Assembly (NCBI RefSeq): GCF_016097555.1
Contig: NC_054702.1
Coordinates: forward strand, 74,671,129 to 74,735,128
DNA length: 64,000 nt
Source: Gigantopelta aegis
Taxonomy: Eukaryota; Mollusca; Gastropoda; Neomphalida; Peltospiridae
Reading direction: 5' to 3'
Shown: positions 1 to 13,410 of the stretch, piece after piece
Layout: the number at the start of each line of letters is the position of its first letter
Position numbering within the stretch: position 1 is the stretch's first letter
Translations under genes and position numbers: made by a program
Notes under the pieces: model-generated
Told to the model about the DNA's origin: nothing
What the model saw: only the letters and a program-made list of their open reading frames with translations
Databases searched by the model: none

Positions 1-2105
1 ATCTGAATGCTATCCACCCACACCTCCCCAAAATAACAGTAAAACTAAGATTGACGACAGTCACTTTTCATACCCTTGTTTTGGCTTCGTACACAATAAA
101 TATAGCATATCTCACCATAATTTCACATGGAATCCATATTTTGTAAATGGTACAATTTTTAAATTACAAGATTTTCTTTACACACATACAGTTACATTAG
201 TTATGTTCAAACAAAAAAATTCAATAGCAGTTTTGCATTACAGTTTTTCCAGCGTTTTGAATACAGAAATCCCATGTACTCAGTTTGTTATTTCAAGGAC
301 ATGTAAAGCGACTGACGTCATTCAATTTCAAAATTAGCTGTATTATTACAATGCTTCACCACATTAAAATAAAACCTGGTCTGCTAACTTTGATCCCTGT
401 CAAAATTCTATACTGAGCAGATGACACTCTTTACAGGTCGGTTTGTTTTTATTTTTTCATAATTCTACACAAAATATTAATTTTAAAAGATGAAAGAAAT
501 AAAATGTACCTTTTGTCAAATATATCATTTTAAAAATTACCATTGGATATATAGAGGATAATAAATGAGTTGCCAGTTATTATCAAATTATTTCACGAGG
601 AACATATAAGTAGTACTAAACCAAATAACTTCCGGCTGGGTCAAAGTCTGAGGTGCACTGAACTTTTGATAGAGAAGTTAACACCACAAGTCCTGTGATT
701 GGTGATAAATGTGAGTGTCTGCAATTTTATTTCATCTAGTACCACTGTGTCAAATAGCCTTGTGCTTGAAACATGTATAGGGTACCTGTAAAAAAAAAAG
801 TACTAAAATTTTGTGTGGAGTTATTCTACTTATTACCCCAGCTATTTTTTTTCTAAAAGTCTTTATTGTTTATATACATAGAATACACGTAGGCTACATG
901 TATGTCTATATAGTTTGATATACACGCTGTTCTGAGTATTGTTATGACTTTGTATTACTGTAAGTAATTCTGTAAAACCCATTATTAAGTAGACTTTTCC
1001 ATCTAAAATCACAAAACTGACCAATTACATAGTCCCAAAGAAAAGAAAATTATCACTTGGGTATCGTGAGTGGTCGTTTTTGCTTGAACGTATGTAGGTA
1101 GGCCTAATAATAAAACAAAATTCTTTGGATGTTTTTAAAGAGAAAACTACTATAACTCCATTTCGTTCTATTGATGCAAATTGAAATATATTTAGTTAAA
1201 AAGTTTATTATACTATCAAGTCATTTATGTTGTTTTACAAGTCAGGTTGATAAATGCGAATCACCTTGTCGTAAAATAGAGCGTTTGTTTACACTGTGCT
1301 TAGAGGATTTGGACGGAGCTGACGTCAGTTCGCCCCAAGCTATACCACCGGACGTCACAAAAACAAAACAAAACGGCTGCCCCCAGTTAGCAGGAATAAT
1401 CATGGGTTTTTTATTAACTCTAAAATTACGCATTTTTCATTTGTTAAAGTGTCAGTATGTATTGGTGGTCCGGGTATGCATCTTTCCAACACATAAGGCT
1501 CTTATTTGAGTTTACCCTCCCTTTAAGAATATTTATGTTGGCTACTATCTCCCATCTATATGACATTATTAGTAATTTTTATAATTTAATGAATGACCCA
1601 GGCATGTAGAAAAGGGGGGCTGTAGAAAAGGGGGACTGTTTGGGCCATGCCCCTTTTCTATATTACTGTACCTAAAATACCATATTTTAACACCTAGAAT
1701 GCCCACGCCCTCAACAGGTTTGGACCTTTAAAAACATATTTTCATCCTCCTCAGACAATCAAACTGATAGTGCTCCCCCCTCCCTTTTAAATACATGTAC
1801 ACTCTGCAAGGATACCATGTACTGAAGAATGGCTAGATGATATGGGATAGGGAGGTGGGATTGCTGCTTTAAATAATAAATACCGGTATTAAAGAATTAT
1901 ATATTAACAACATCCAACAGGTTTGCCCTCCACTCTATGAAACACTGTATACTCAAAGTTGATTCACTGTATGTATATTAACCTCACCCTTTATTTCTCA
2001 ACATATTTTTGTATCAATATTCACAAAATTGCACTTAATAAAAGAAGAAACAAGCTAAAACAAGATGTTTTATTTAATATTTAAGAGAGTATGTTTTTAC
2101 TACAG
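1..2105. other. Non-coding; probably intron of the GDAP2-like gene
   Basis: No exon is recognisable here on either strand. The exon at 2106 begins inside a codon, so an upstream exon must exist; the macro-domain exons expected in this gene were not found, so this interval is most simply intronic. Short open frames around 1171-1509 have no family features. A small inverted repeat built on AGAAAAGGGG / CCCCTTTTCT lies near 1607-1663. Confidence 0.5.
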
Positions 2106-5100
2106 GAGCAAACCATGATGACTTGGAAGAGACTATTGACTTGAATCAGGAATTCTGCCCCTCAACAGTGCTAGATGTTGGTCACCATCCTTTCTCTCAC
2201 ATGGAGGAAAACCCAGATAACAGCAGACATGCTGGAGTTACCAAAAACAATACAGAACAGAAAAAACTGGACTCAAGGCGACGGTATGGCCAGTCACTTG
2301 TCTGTTGGCATGTTCTCTCTTTCTCAGTAGCATTCAACATGTATCATCCTGTTAGATGTCACATGGGTTATCTTCCATTTCTAGTTGGCTGCATAACACC
2401 AAATGATTAGTTTTTTTGTAGGATCTGGAGTCCAGGCTCATCATGTTCATTGCCAAATTAGCCCGTTACTAATTTTTATATTAAGTGGCTACAACATTTA
2501 GTATTTGGCTAATAAAATGTGTTTAAATTAGCCATTTTGTGATAGTTTTCAAAGACATATTCTAGATATCTGGAATTGGCTAAAACAAAATGATTCCATG
2601 TGTAAGCTCTGGGAGTCGTGCATTTTGTAGATTACCTGTTGGCTCCATGGTTAACATCATGAATCGGTGCAGTAGGTTCAAATCCCACCAGTACACACTT
2701 TGTTTTTATTACATATTATGGGTTGGTGCTTCTGTGTTGTGGATTGTTTAGTCCTCAAGTACACCACAAACTAAGATATGAACATAGCCATTAGGAATGG
2801 CATATTAGTCATGTTACTTTGTGTTTGACATCCAATAGCCAATGATGAATAAATCAATGTACTCTAGTGGTGTCACTAAAGAAAACAAAATTTAACTTTG
2901 TTTAAGGCATCAAAGCCCATGTGAAATACTTTTTTTCTATATAGAAAAATACCTATAAGAGACCCATTGCAACTAATCAGTTCATCAAAATAAATCTTGA
3001 CTATAGTTCAGATTTATTTAATGCATTACTAATGAGTAAGAATAATATATAATCACTGAACTCACTACCTCTAAGTTCAGTGAGCATTTTTTGACATACA
3101 TCATCTCTGACAATTATGGAACATGGCATGTCAACCATCTTGGCACTGTATTTCAGGTATGAAAGGTTTCTGAAAAGAGCGAAATCTGAAGATTTAACCG
3201 ATATTGCTGGTCTGCGGTGTCTCTATAGAACAGGTACAGACAGGTGTGGTCGACCTGTGGTAGTCTTCATAGGAAAACAGTTCATTGTAGATGCGGTTGA
3301 CCCAGAAAGGGTGAGTGAATATTTCTATTTTAGAGATATTTATATCAATACAATTTGTTTATTTCATAAATGAAGTGACTTGGCAAACTGACTATAGGTC
3401 TATATAAATGACTTTCCTATTGATGATATTACATCCAATATAAAATAGTCAACAGTTTGATTCTAATAGTACTTATTAAAAATACTGCTACTTTATAACA
3501 TTAAACTTATAGCAAATTCTAGAAAAGGAAACCATTTTATATTCTATATAAAGACATTATAAGAGAATAATTAATCTGTGACCCAAAGTGTACACACATA
3601 TTCTCCAATACAATAGTAGTTCTGTACCTTTTTTGAGTGGCAAACTTCTCGATATTGGTATGCATGCTGTTTCAATGGTGACCCCATACTTTTTAAACTT
3701 ATTTTAATTATTATACTAAACAATACATGTATACTACTCAAAAGAATTTAAGGGTCAGACGATATTTTCGACATTATTTTCTGAATGTCAATTATATTAG
3801 CTAGACCATAATGTCACGCATGGTATTGTTCCATTTTGACGAAAGTAGGTCTAAGCAACCCATAAATGAATTCAAATCCACTGTCATTGACACTGTCGAC
3901 TAGTTCTAATGGCGAAAACATGCTTACATTTGCACGTAAATTAGGGCAAAAGCGAAAGGTCTGCTAAGTGCCCATAACTGGCTTTTTCACAAAGCGCTTC
4001 ATTTGCACGCTTTGCATGTGTATTCCATGTTCCCAATGCTGAATTTCCGTATAATTGTAGCTAGCGTTCGTTAACGGTGCACACTCCAAATTCGACAATG
4101 GTACGACGTCAACTGACTATCGTAGATCGAGGAAGGGCTATTGCTTGGCTTCAGGATTGCAATATGCAAAGAAATGTTGCTTTGAGACTTGGTGTCAGTC
4201 AGAGTGTCGTTGGCCGACTGTGGCAACGGTACCAAGCAACGAATTCTGTTCGAAATCGTCCACGTTCGGGAAGACCCCGAAGCACTACAAATAGAGAGGA
4301 CCGCTACATCACCAATATGGCTCTATGTCAACGCACAACCACTGCACATCGATTACGTGACAATCTGCGGACTGCGACTGGAACTCGAGTGTCTGATCAA
4401 ACCATACGCAATCGTCTGAGAGCCAATAATCTACGCTGCCGTCGCCAGGCTGTTCGACCACCACTCCTACCACTGCACACTTCATCTGCGGTGGCAACGT
4501 GTTCAGTGGGGTCGAGTGATGTTCACTGATGAGTCCAGGTTTAGTCTCCAGTTCAACGACGATCGGGTTCGTGTCTACAGACGTCCTGGGGAGCGCTTCG
4601 CTGACGTTAACGTTAGACAACGTCACCGGTTCGGTGGTGGCAGCGTCATGGTGTGGGGCGGCATCTCTATCCACCACAGGACCCCCCTCTATGTGGTGGA
4701 TGGCAATCTGAATGGAATCCACTATCTGAATGAGATTATCCGGCCGTTGGTTCTCCCAGGCCTTCAGCAGATTGGCGGCGGGGCAGTTCTGCAGGATGAC
4801 AATGCCAGACCCCACCGCGCCAGGGTGGTAACGGACTTTCTCAGACAACAAGGTATCGCCAGGATGGATTGGCCAGCATATTCGCCTGACTTGGCCCCAA
4901 TAGAGCACGCCTGGGACGAATTAGGCAGGAGAGTTCGGGATAACCATGCCCCTCCGGCCAACCTTCATGATCTGGGTCAACTTCTTATGGCAGAGTGGCA
5001 GGCCATTCCCCAAGAGTTCTTCAGACGTCTGATCAACAGCATGAGGCAACGATGTGTCGAGTGTATTCGCGCCAGGGGTGGATTCACACACTATTAAACG

Positions 5101-8100
5101 AATGTTCTAATGTGTAAAATCCATGTTTGACAACCTTCAACTTTGACAGCATGTCATGTGACTTTCTTGTATACAGTGACGTTTATTTGTGTTTTTTTGT
5201 AAATATGGAACAATAAATGAAATTTTTGGTGTAGTTTACATCATCAATCTAATACACTCTGAAACTTATTTGGTTATACATTTTTGACCCTTAAATTCTT
5301 TTGAGTAGTATATCATGAAAAAGACAAATGTTTTTATTGAGATTTGAGAGCGCAAAGTACAGAGTGATTTTCTTTTGGGGCCACTTGTGACAGTATTTAC
5401 TATATAGTACGTATGTAATTGTCTGTATGCCCATTCTTCAAAAAGTATCTGATAACAATTAAACTACAGATTTCTTTCTGATCAGTAACATGTAGTAAAG
5501 GGAGTATCAGTATAGGAAGAACATGGCCCTGTTAAGTCCATGAAATCTCGTACTATAAGGGAAATGCTGCCATTCATCTCATTATCAGTATATGTTTGTG
5601 ATGTCCCAGAGGAGGATCACAGGAATCTGTGACCCCTCTACACATGCCCCCATTTGAAGTGCCATTTTAATAACGTTTTTTTTTAGTCATTATCCATAAC
5701 ATACAACACTAAATTGTCCTGGAAATGTGCCCCTAGACATCTTTATATAAAACATTTCAAGAGAGGATGCCCCCGAACCACCTTACACATTTTGCTCTCT
5801 TTAAGAGCTTGGCTCATTTGCCTTCGACAAACTCGCAGTTGCCCATTTTAGAATTTTGTAACCACTTCTTTACACAATCCGCCCGTATCCTTGTGGCATG
5901 TTTAAAAAAACCCCACATAATTATATAAATAAATATAAAAGTTGGTCACTTAAGCAGATTTCAACATTATGTGTAAACATATCTATTTTGTTCTTGCAGG
6001 CTTTGCTGTACTTAGTTCGTGTAATGGAGCCAGTTGTAGATAAGGACTATGTAGTTGTATATTTTCACACACAAACCACAAAGAGAAATCAACCTCCAAT
6101 GAACTATTTAAAAATGGCATACAACCTTCTTGACAATAGGTAAGTTATTAAAAAAAAAACCCAGCAGCTGAATGAACTTCATATAGCTCAATGATAGACT
6201 GTTTGCACTAATGCCAGTAGGCTGTAGAATCAATCCTCTTGATCGACCTTTTAGAATGATGTCCAATTTGAATCGGTGCTGCATCAAGTATTGTGGTATG
6301 TGTGTATATAAGATTTAATGTGGCTAATCTGTTAAAGCAATATATTTGGTGACAGGATATAGAACATAAAACATTATAATGTCATTGTCATCAGTATAAA
6401 TATATTTTTAAACCTTCAAATGTAAAAATTATAATTCATGTGTCAAACCATTATTATGAAAGGTGACTGAAACATTCTTGGTCTAACTATACCGACGTCC
6501 AATAGAAACTATACCAAGACAAATGTATTTAATTTCCTTTATAATTTGGATAATGGAAATAAAATGGTGGTTAAATATGTTTCTGCTTTTGTGGAATGAA
6601 ATTTTGTTGCTCTCATGCTAAAACACCACTCGTGAATATATAGGTTTTAAAGGGACATATTCTAGTTTCAACCAGTGAAAATTAACACTACGGTTATTTA
6701 ATCTACAAATCTATAACATATTTGGATAAAGTTACACTTGAGTGAAACATGAGTCTGTGACTTTGAAATGGTGAAATACCCTCTAAAAGTAGACTAAAAC
6801 TCGATTCCATAACAGTTTGTTCTCAGACACGCGTGCGTTTTCAAAAATATGAGAAATGCATTTTGTGATATTAAAAACACCGGGATTATCAAAAACCGTT
6901 CAAATATACGGAAATTGATAATCTAAACAATAAAATCTAAGTAAAGTATGATTTCAGTTATCAAAAAACAGCTCTAATAGTAAAAAATATGCCTTAGTGT
7001 TTAAAAACTAGGGTATGTCACTTAAAACCTGCCACATATTTTGCTTTTTCTTCAGTAGTCTCTCAGATTATTGGTATAGTTTCTTTTGGACATTAGTATA
7101 GAATGAACTTACCCTATGGGCATGCCTACCTATTACACACACGTCTACCAATGGCACTTCAGTGCCTGGACCCCTTTGACAAGGAACAGTGGAAATGCAT
7201 CATAATCAGTTGTGAAATGCCTACCAGTTAAGTGAGGTAACAGATGGAAATCTGGTGAGTGTTCTATAAGCTGGACGCCTCAGACATGCAATGTAATACT
7301 GGGGTAATGTGTTAGTAGGTGCATTGTCCTGATGGCAGAGTTCAAACTTCACTTCACTGGCATTTAGCAGGTTGTTGGGCATCGATTTTGCAGTTGCTTC
7401 CTAGATAGGCTGAGAAGTTTTCAGTCACCTCTGTGAACTTACCACTGAACATTATTCATTTGTGTTGTAGGTATAAGAAGAATTTGAAGTATTTTTATAT
7501 TATTCATCCGACTTGGTGGTCAAAGGTAAGTGCACATCTAATCATCTAATTGTGGGTTTTTTTTAATCCCACTGCCCCTTTTCCTTTCACTCCACTGAAT
7601 TGAGCTCGATCATTTCTTCCAGATCTGACTAATCCTATCTTTCAACTTCATTCACTATTCACCTCCATGTCCCTGTCCTTGTCTCTCCAAGTGCTTGTCT
7701 CTTGTGGCTACCCATGTCATACACCTGCATGTTTCCCGATTGTTTTAGATTCTTATAAGCCTTACACCATTTAGTAAGAAAAATAACAAATACAACACTG
7801 ATTGATGTTACTTTTTGTGTCTTTTTTTTTTTTTAGACATTCACACTTTACAAAACTTTCAAAAGGAGTTGTTTTATATGCTGGTCTTTGATGGATTGTA
7901 TTAGGGTATGGTATGATCCATTTGTCCATACGTAAACATTTCATTTTGGGGGCATATCTTTTCCCTCAATTCATACAGGATCATCAAACCTTGCATTCAA
8001 GAACAACTTAGGATGGTGGTGGGTTGCATACTATAACAAGATTGCTGTGTCCTACTTTTCACACATTACGGCACACAAAAATCTGTTTTTAAAGCTGCTG

Positions 8101-9854
8101 AGCATAGATTTAATCAGTGTAAAATAGTTTGGCTGTAACAGCTTTTTTATCATAAAATGGACATTAAGTTTAGTTACGTGTAAATTACTGTAATCTTCAA
8201 ACTTGTAACATCCTTGGATAAAGTTACAATAGAGTGAAGCAAGCATATGTGAAATGAGGAAATACCATTAAAAGTAGTCTAGAGCTTGTCTCCATAACTT
8301 CTCAGATACACGTGTTTTTAATAATACAAAAACTTCATTTTGTATATTACAGATGTCAAAACATGGCGGAATGTAACTAACAAATAAAACACTGAATGCC
8401 GAAAAACACTATAAGAACATTTGTTTTACACAAAATTATTTACACTTCGCATCTCTACTTTCATTTTCTAAACTTGCTACCCACCTTCCATTTCTGGGCC
8501 CTATGCAAGATTGCTCGGATGACAAGAAAGCAGAACTTTTTAAACCGATCTGGCAAACCTCATATTACCGGGTCCTTCCCCAGATTTCTCAATCTGTGAT
8601 GTATCAATTTTTAACATCACTACTAATGACTGGTAATTGATAAACATTAACTGATACATATATAGAAAAGCTCAAGTTTGACACGATTCATGCCTTTGAG
8701 GTCAAAAACAAACAGCGCTTACAATTATTACAAATGCTCGGTGTCTGTAATTAAGTGTTACGTAGCGAAGCTCTCCAACACGGACGAACACAGACTACCA
8801 AACATAGGATCATTTCGTTCCGCTTAGTTGGCGATCTATTATTCTGTAATTATCACCCTAATCCTCGACAGCCAAGACCACCCGAGACAGGTGCGCTTCA
8901 CTTGTTTGACATGATTGACAATACATTCATCTTTAAAATACTATCGGTAACGACAGTTTGATCAATCCACACGTGTCGAGTATTAGAGGTGCATACTTTA
9001 TTAAATCTTTATGGCGGGACCAAAGAATTAGGTCGAGAGATGGAGGTTATCGAAGTTTGAGTTTTCGAAGGTCGTTATTACTAGTTTGTATAGCAACTCG
9101 GCCTGGACCATCACTTCAGATCGAGAGATCGAAGGTGGAGTGATCGAAGTTTGATTGTATAAAAATTGTTTTTGTTTAATCAGTGACCACAGCTGTAAAA
9201 TACAGAAGTTGAAGAAGACATATTTCTGCCCTACATGTTTGTTCTGTGTTTCAGCTTGCCACTTGGTTTTTCACCACATTCACAGCGTCAGACATCAAGC
9301 CCAATGTGCACAATCTGAAAGGAGTTCAGTATCTGTATTCTAAAATGGACCCAGATCAAATCGATGTGCCACCATTTGTCATGGACTACGACACACAGGT
9401 ATTTCAAACCTCTTTCACTGGAGGGAAGGAAGGAATGTTTTATTTAACAATGCATTCAACACATTTAATTACGCCTACAAACACCAGAACATCCATAAAT
9501 GTGTTGGATTTACCAAATTTGACAATTTAAACAAAAATGCTGTAAGTAATGTATAAATTGATGGTACAAAAAGTTGTAACAGCTAAAAATATTTTACAAT
9601 GCAACTTTAAAACTAATATTCATTTATTGTAATCATTAAAAGTCCATTATAAAATTGAGTCACAGCTAAACCAAAACAAGTTTTAATTTTTTTTTTTAAA
9701 GTATTTTATGAGCATGGGTATTGATGACAATTCTGTTTAAAACTTTTCTACAATAAAGCAAGCAATTTATTTTTACAACTCGCTTGGTTTGTATTTTCAG
9801 ATCAATGGACCAAGATATCATGTCCCACCGGAAGATTCCTCCGATGGTCTTTGA
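2106..9854 (+). CDS. GDAP2: GDAP2 homologue, six 3'-terminal coding exons (CRAL-TRIO half)
   Basis: Ganglioside-induced differentiation-associated protein 2 carries an N-terminal macro domain and a C-terminal CRAL-TRIO (Sec14-like) domain; its biochemical role is poorly defined. Six exons are read here: 2106-2283, 3157-3310, 6000-6139, 7471-7525, 9255-9398 and 9801-9854 (TGA at 9852-9854). All junctions are AG/GT and all phases agree; split codons rejoin as R at 2283/3157 and R at 6139/7471. They encode about 240 residues. The first exon is a low-complexity linker; the next begins RYERFLKRAKSEDLTDIAGL, matching the start of the GDAP2 CRAL-TRIO region. Later landmarks are ALLYLVRVMEPVV, YKKNLKYFYIIHPTWW, the LATWFFTTF segment and the short C-terminus INGPRYHVPP. 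The macro-domain exons lie upstream, outside the window. Introns carry a SINE, a Tc1 element and a TIR element, none touching an exon. Identity is by remembered family similarity. Confidence 0.9.
2638..2900 (+). mobile_element. SINE copy, T2 tail, in GDAP2 intron
   Basis: The tRNA-like head (GGTTCAAATCCCACC resembles a B box) is followed by a long diverged body. The tail contains TTTGACATCCAATAGCCAAT and GTGGTGTCACTAAA, the tail type called T2 here. The body is too diverged to assign to one of the better preserved heads. Confidence 0.6.
3732..5310 (+). mobile_element. Tc1-family DNA transposon with TA target duplication
   Basis: A 1,579-bp element in a GDAP2 intron. The terminal inverted repeats match over 26 bp: the left end reads TACTACTCAAAAGAATTTAA at 3732 and the right end is its complement, ending at 5310. 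Both ends are flanked by TA (3730-3731 and 5311-5312), the Tc1/mariner target. It encodes one transposase in the same orientation as the host gene. Perfect terminal repeats and a transposase with few lesions suggest fairly recent insertion. Confidence 0.93.
4098..5097 (+). pseudogene. Tc1-type DD34E transposase, frameshifted
   Basis: The first frame starts at ATG 4098 and gives the paired helix-turn-helix region (GRAIAWLQ, LGVSQSVVGRLWQRY) and a GRPR-type linker (RSGRPRST). The second frame runs to the stop at 5095-5097 with all three catalytic acids: D in MFTDESRF, D in LQDDNARPH, E in SPDLAPIEHAW. Counting from the second D to the E gives 34 intervening residues, so it is DD34E. The frame changes near 4470-4490, where related transposases have a short arginine-rich stretch; a deletion there has removed residues and shifted phase. 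This copy should not make a full transposase, although every catalytic residue survives. Confidence 0.9.
6487..7101. mobile_element. TIR element (MITE-like) in GDAP2 intron
   Basis: The two ends form a 31-bp inverted repeat with a few mismatches: CTATACCGACGTCCAATAG at 6487 against the complement of the stretch ending at 7101. No coding capacity is visible. Part of the interior recurs in degraded form near 8150-8375 (shared GGATAAAGTTACA, GAAATACC and AAAAGTAG words in the same order). No target duplication was assigned. Confidence 0.6.
7960..8375. repeat. Fragments of two dispersed repeats in GDAP2 intron
   Basis: 7960-8070 is a degraded single unit of the repeat that is tandem at 11.3-11.6 kb (shared ACAGGA-CATCAAACCT and GGATGGTGG words). 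About 8150-8375 is a diverged copy of the interior of the 6487-7101 element. The rest of this intron (7526-9254) shows nothing coding. Confidence 0.5.
9424..9466 (-). mobile_element. SINE tail fragment
   Basis: GGAATGTTTTATTTAACAAT followed by a CAACACATTTA stretch is the complement of the T1 SINE tail; no head is present. Confidence 0.5.
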
Positions 9855-12800
9855 TGATGGGCGACTCATGTAGGAATTCACAAACCTGGGGTCTACATCT
9901 CATTTCATCCCTCTGAAGAACACACATCTACTACAGATATAGAATAATGTATGGTAGTACCAGTTCTAAATGGGTATTTACGTACTAAGGGACAATCAAA
10001 AGTGCAGGAATGTTTTTTTCCAGGGTATAACTGATGATACTGAAGAACTTGACTTTACATTAAATTTGTTTAGGACAATTTTCAATTGCATACCCATAAA
10101 CACCATCTGGGACAATCTTGGTGACATCAATGAAGTTGAGTGAAAAGATGGATGCATGCATTTCGTCATTACCATTACTCATTATGACATTTTATCACAA
10201 TTATGAGATAAGCATTTTCCACAAGAATGGATGCATAAACTTATTGAATATTTGACCATTTGGTGTCTACAATATTGGATAAATTGTGTTCAGTGGTTGT
10301 TCCAGAGGGGCAGGTTCCCTTGTTTATCAGTTATAAATGTCAATATTTTATTTATTAGTCCACTAAAAATCTCCCCTATTCTTCACATGATTAAAATATA
10401 TGCAAAGGTTTTAGATTATTACAAAGTGAGCCCAATTTTGGTTCTCCTTTCTACACCATTGTGGATCCACTTGAGTGTTATCAATTAATTTATTTATTTA
10501 TATACCTGTACATGTACTAATATAAAGCATGTCATATTATCAAACCTATAGAAATAATCTACAATCTTGAATTGATACAGTGTATTATTTAAATAGTACA
10601 TTGGAATGTTTTGGGTCATATATTTGAAACATTATCAAAGCCGATTTGTCCTAAATTAGGGTATGATTTTTTTTTAATGAAGATATAATTGATTATGTAT
10701 GCAATGAATTATACCTTTAAAGCAATTTGGAAAATTAGAGGATAAAATTATGCTAAAACTACAACGAATAAGAAAATGTCACATGTATTACATGCCATAA
10801 TGTTTTTGTCTTATTTGTATGATAATCATGAACAAATTGGTCAAGACATCCTAGTACACTTGCATATCATTTGAATAACGATTATATCTGAAGGAAGATG
10901 TTTACAAGAACAGTACAAAATATCAGGAATTAGTTGTGGTGCAATGTTTGCTATGCAGGGTTATTAGTCCACTACCGGTCCAAACGGAGGGTACTATAGG
11001 TTTCATCTCCATCCTTCTGTCTCACGTATAGTTTTCTGGATGTTTTTTTAGAAAGATTTGAGATATTGACCTGAAATTTTGTGTACTATATAGCTTTATC
11101 ATGTACTGTTACAGATCAAGTTTGACTTCCATGGCGATTTACCCATGCTTGATGGGAGTTATGGCCCTTGAACTCAAGAGATGTGAAAATTTGTTTTTAG
11201 AAAGCCTTGAGATATTGACCTGAAGCTTTCTGCATAGCTTTGTCATATAGTTACAAATCAAGTTTGACTCTCATAGCGATTTACTAATTTTTATGATGGG
11301 TCGTATTATGGTATGGCGTTGTCCATTCACACTTTCTTGTCCAGACCATATCTTGCCAGAACATCAAACCTCATTGGGATTGAGGTGTGTAGTGTACTAT
11401 TACTAGGTCACTGTGACCTGCTTTTCGCTGTCTACTGCACAATAGTAAATCCTTGTCCGGACGATATCTTGCATACAGGACCATCAAACCTCACATGTAG
11501 GAACAACTTGGGATGGTGGCGTGTCGCGTACTATTACTCAGTCACTGTGACCTACTTTTTATGGTCTACTGCACATAACAGTAAATCCTTGTCTGGATCA
11601 TATCATGCATACAGGACCATAAACCCTCACATGTAGTTGGTCCAAAACAAACTGTTCATCCATCCCATTGCAAAAATTTCACATACAAATGAATCATAAC
11701 ATATTCATTAATATCTATGGTTTTCCATCAAACTCCTGATGGGCGTATCATGTACCTCACTGGTTCTCTTGTTGATGGAGTTATGGCCCTTGAACTTAGG
11801 AGATATATAAAAAAAAAAAATTCCACTTTTGTTTTGCAATGCCTGAAGATATTGATATGAAATTTTGTATATTCCTTTATCATGCACTGTTACTGATCAA
11901 GTTTAACTTTTATGGTGAATTACCCACTTTTTATAGAAGTATGGCCTTTGAATTTAGGAGATACGAAAAACATTCGATTTTGGTAGGGGACATGTATTCC
12001 TTTAGCAGTACTCTCATAAATGCTTGTTGTACCATTAATGTTTGATATGGCAGATTAAAGTCAATGTTTGATCATTGTCTCTTGTTTACAATTTACAGTT
12101 AATTTGTGACAACAAATTTATTTATTGTGAATGTGAAAACACTTTTGTGTAAAATTAACTTTTTTAAAGTTGTTATTTATGAGATAATTTCTCTAATGGA
12201 ATTGGGTATAATGATTTTACTGCCCATGTTGTCACCTGTTTTTGATATTGCAAATTGTATAAATATGAATGCACATAGCATTGTTGTTCTCTTTTGTACA
12301 CAGGTAAATTTGTTTTTATGACAGTAAGATAGCACTTGTTTAAAAATGGTTTAACACTTTTTATCATTTGCAAGGTATCAAGTAACAAACAACTTTCTTC
12401 TTCTTTTTTTTTACAGCTACATGTATGTTTTCCAGGAACACAAGATCTCTTTTAAAATAAAAGCTAAAATGATCTTTGAAAACTATACAGTCAGCAAAAG
12501 CTAAATACTACCCAGTTGTGCCAAGGTACGTTGATTTACAGCTAATCGTACAACTGGGACACTTTGGGTCAACGTATTCAAAGTAAAAATAGGCCAATCC
12601 AGAATCTGTAAGCACTGGCACAAGCACTTAAGAGAGGAATGACAGAGTCCCTGTGTTTCAAAAACAGGAGATTCTTTACATGTATTAGGATGCATGTTAA
12701 TGCAGTCATTCATGCCCTTGATGGCTATTGAAGTACTGATGGCATTGTTACCACATCTGGGTATGTATTCCTTCTATTTTTTAGCAATATGTGTATCATT

Positions 12801-13410
12801 CTATTGATTAGATCTCATTCCATTTACTTGAGTGATCTGTGTCAAATTCAAGGTTGTCCAATATTCATATTGGCAAAATGAGTTGGCCCTTTTATTGAAG
12901 TGCAAGGGTGAATTTTTTCGATTGCTATAATTGAAACTGTTTAAAATGTTTACTGGTCCACCAGATAACTAATGAGGATAACAATTTTTTTTATTAAATT
13001 AAGCTAAGTTACAAGATGGTGGTTGACAACTTCATATATTACTGAAACTTGCAGAACATGTCGATGGGAAAGTACATATAAGAGATACCTTGCTGGTTTT
13101 TGGAATTATTAGCCCGTGTGATAACAATGTGTTTTTTCTCTCTCACAAAGTCTCAAAAGAACTATGTTGGATACTAAACAGTTGTAGTTTAAAATGTACA
13201 AAGATACTTCTGTATTTCTTTCCCGTTTCCTGTGAGAAAGAGCACGTCAAAAACATTCCTTGCTAGTAATCAGCAAATGTAGTCCCGTGTGGTGTCAGCT
13301 GGTTTCATCCCATGTCCTGGGCCCTATTTAACGAAGTGATCTCAGCATTAAAATCACTCAAGTTCCCAACTACCTTACACAGTTACGGTGATTTTAGTGC
13401 CAATATTTAA
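9855..13410. other. GDAP2 3' flank / intergenic
   Basis: Follows the GDAP2 stop codon; the first part must be its 3' UTR, but I cannot place the cleavage site. AATAAA-type signals occur, for example near 12457, and are not decisive. It contains the tandem repeat at 11.3-11.6 kb flanked by diverged repeated text around 11040-11290 and 11730-11970 (GAGATATTGA, GATCAAGTTT, TTATGGCCCTTGAACT). No convincing coding exon. Confidence 0.5.
11313..11640. repeat. Degenerate tandem repeat, about 130-140 bp unit
   Basis: Just over two imperfect units. Each contains a TTGTCC/TGGA-GATATCTTGC-TACAGGACCAT segment, then CATCAAACCTCA, a GGATGGTGG word, a TCACTGTGACCT word and a GTCTACTGCACA word. An open reading frame across it is a by-product of the repeat. 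Confidence 0.65.

Noticed and set aside
1171..1509. 112-codon plus-strand frame, possible upstream GDAP2 exon
   Set aside because: Does not resemble the macro domain or any GDAP2 segment, overlaps a minus-strand frame of similar quality, and has no matching splice phase to the exon at 2106.
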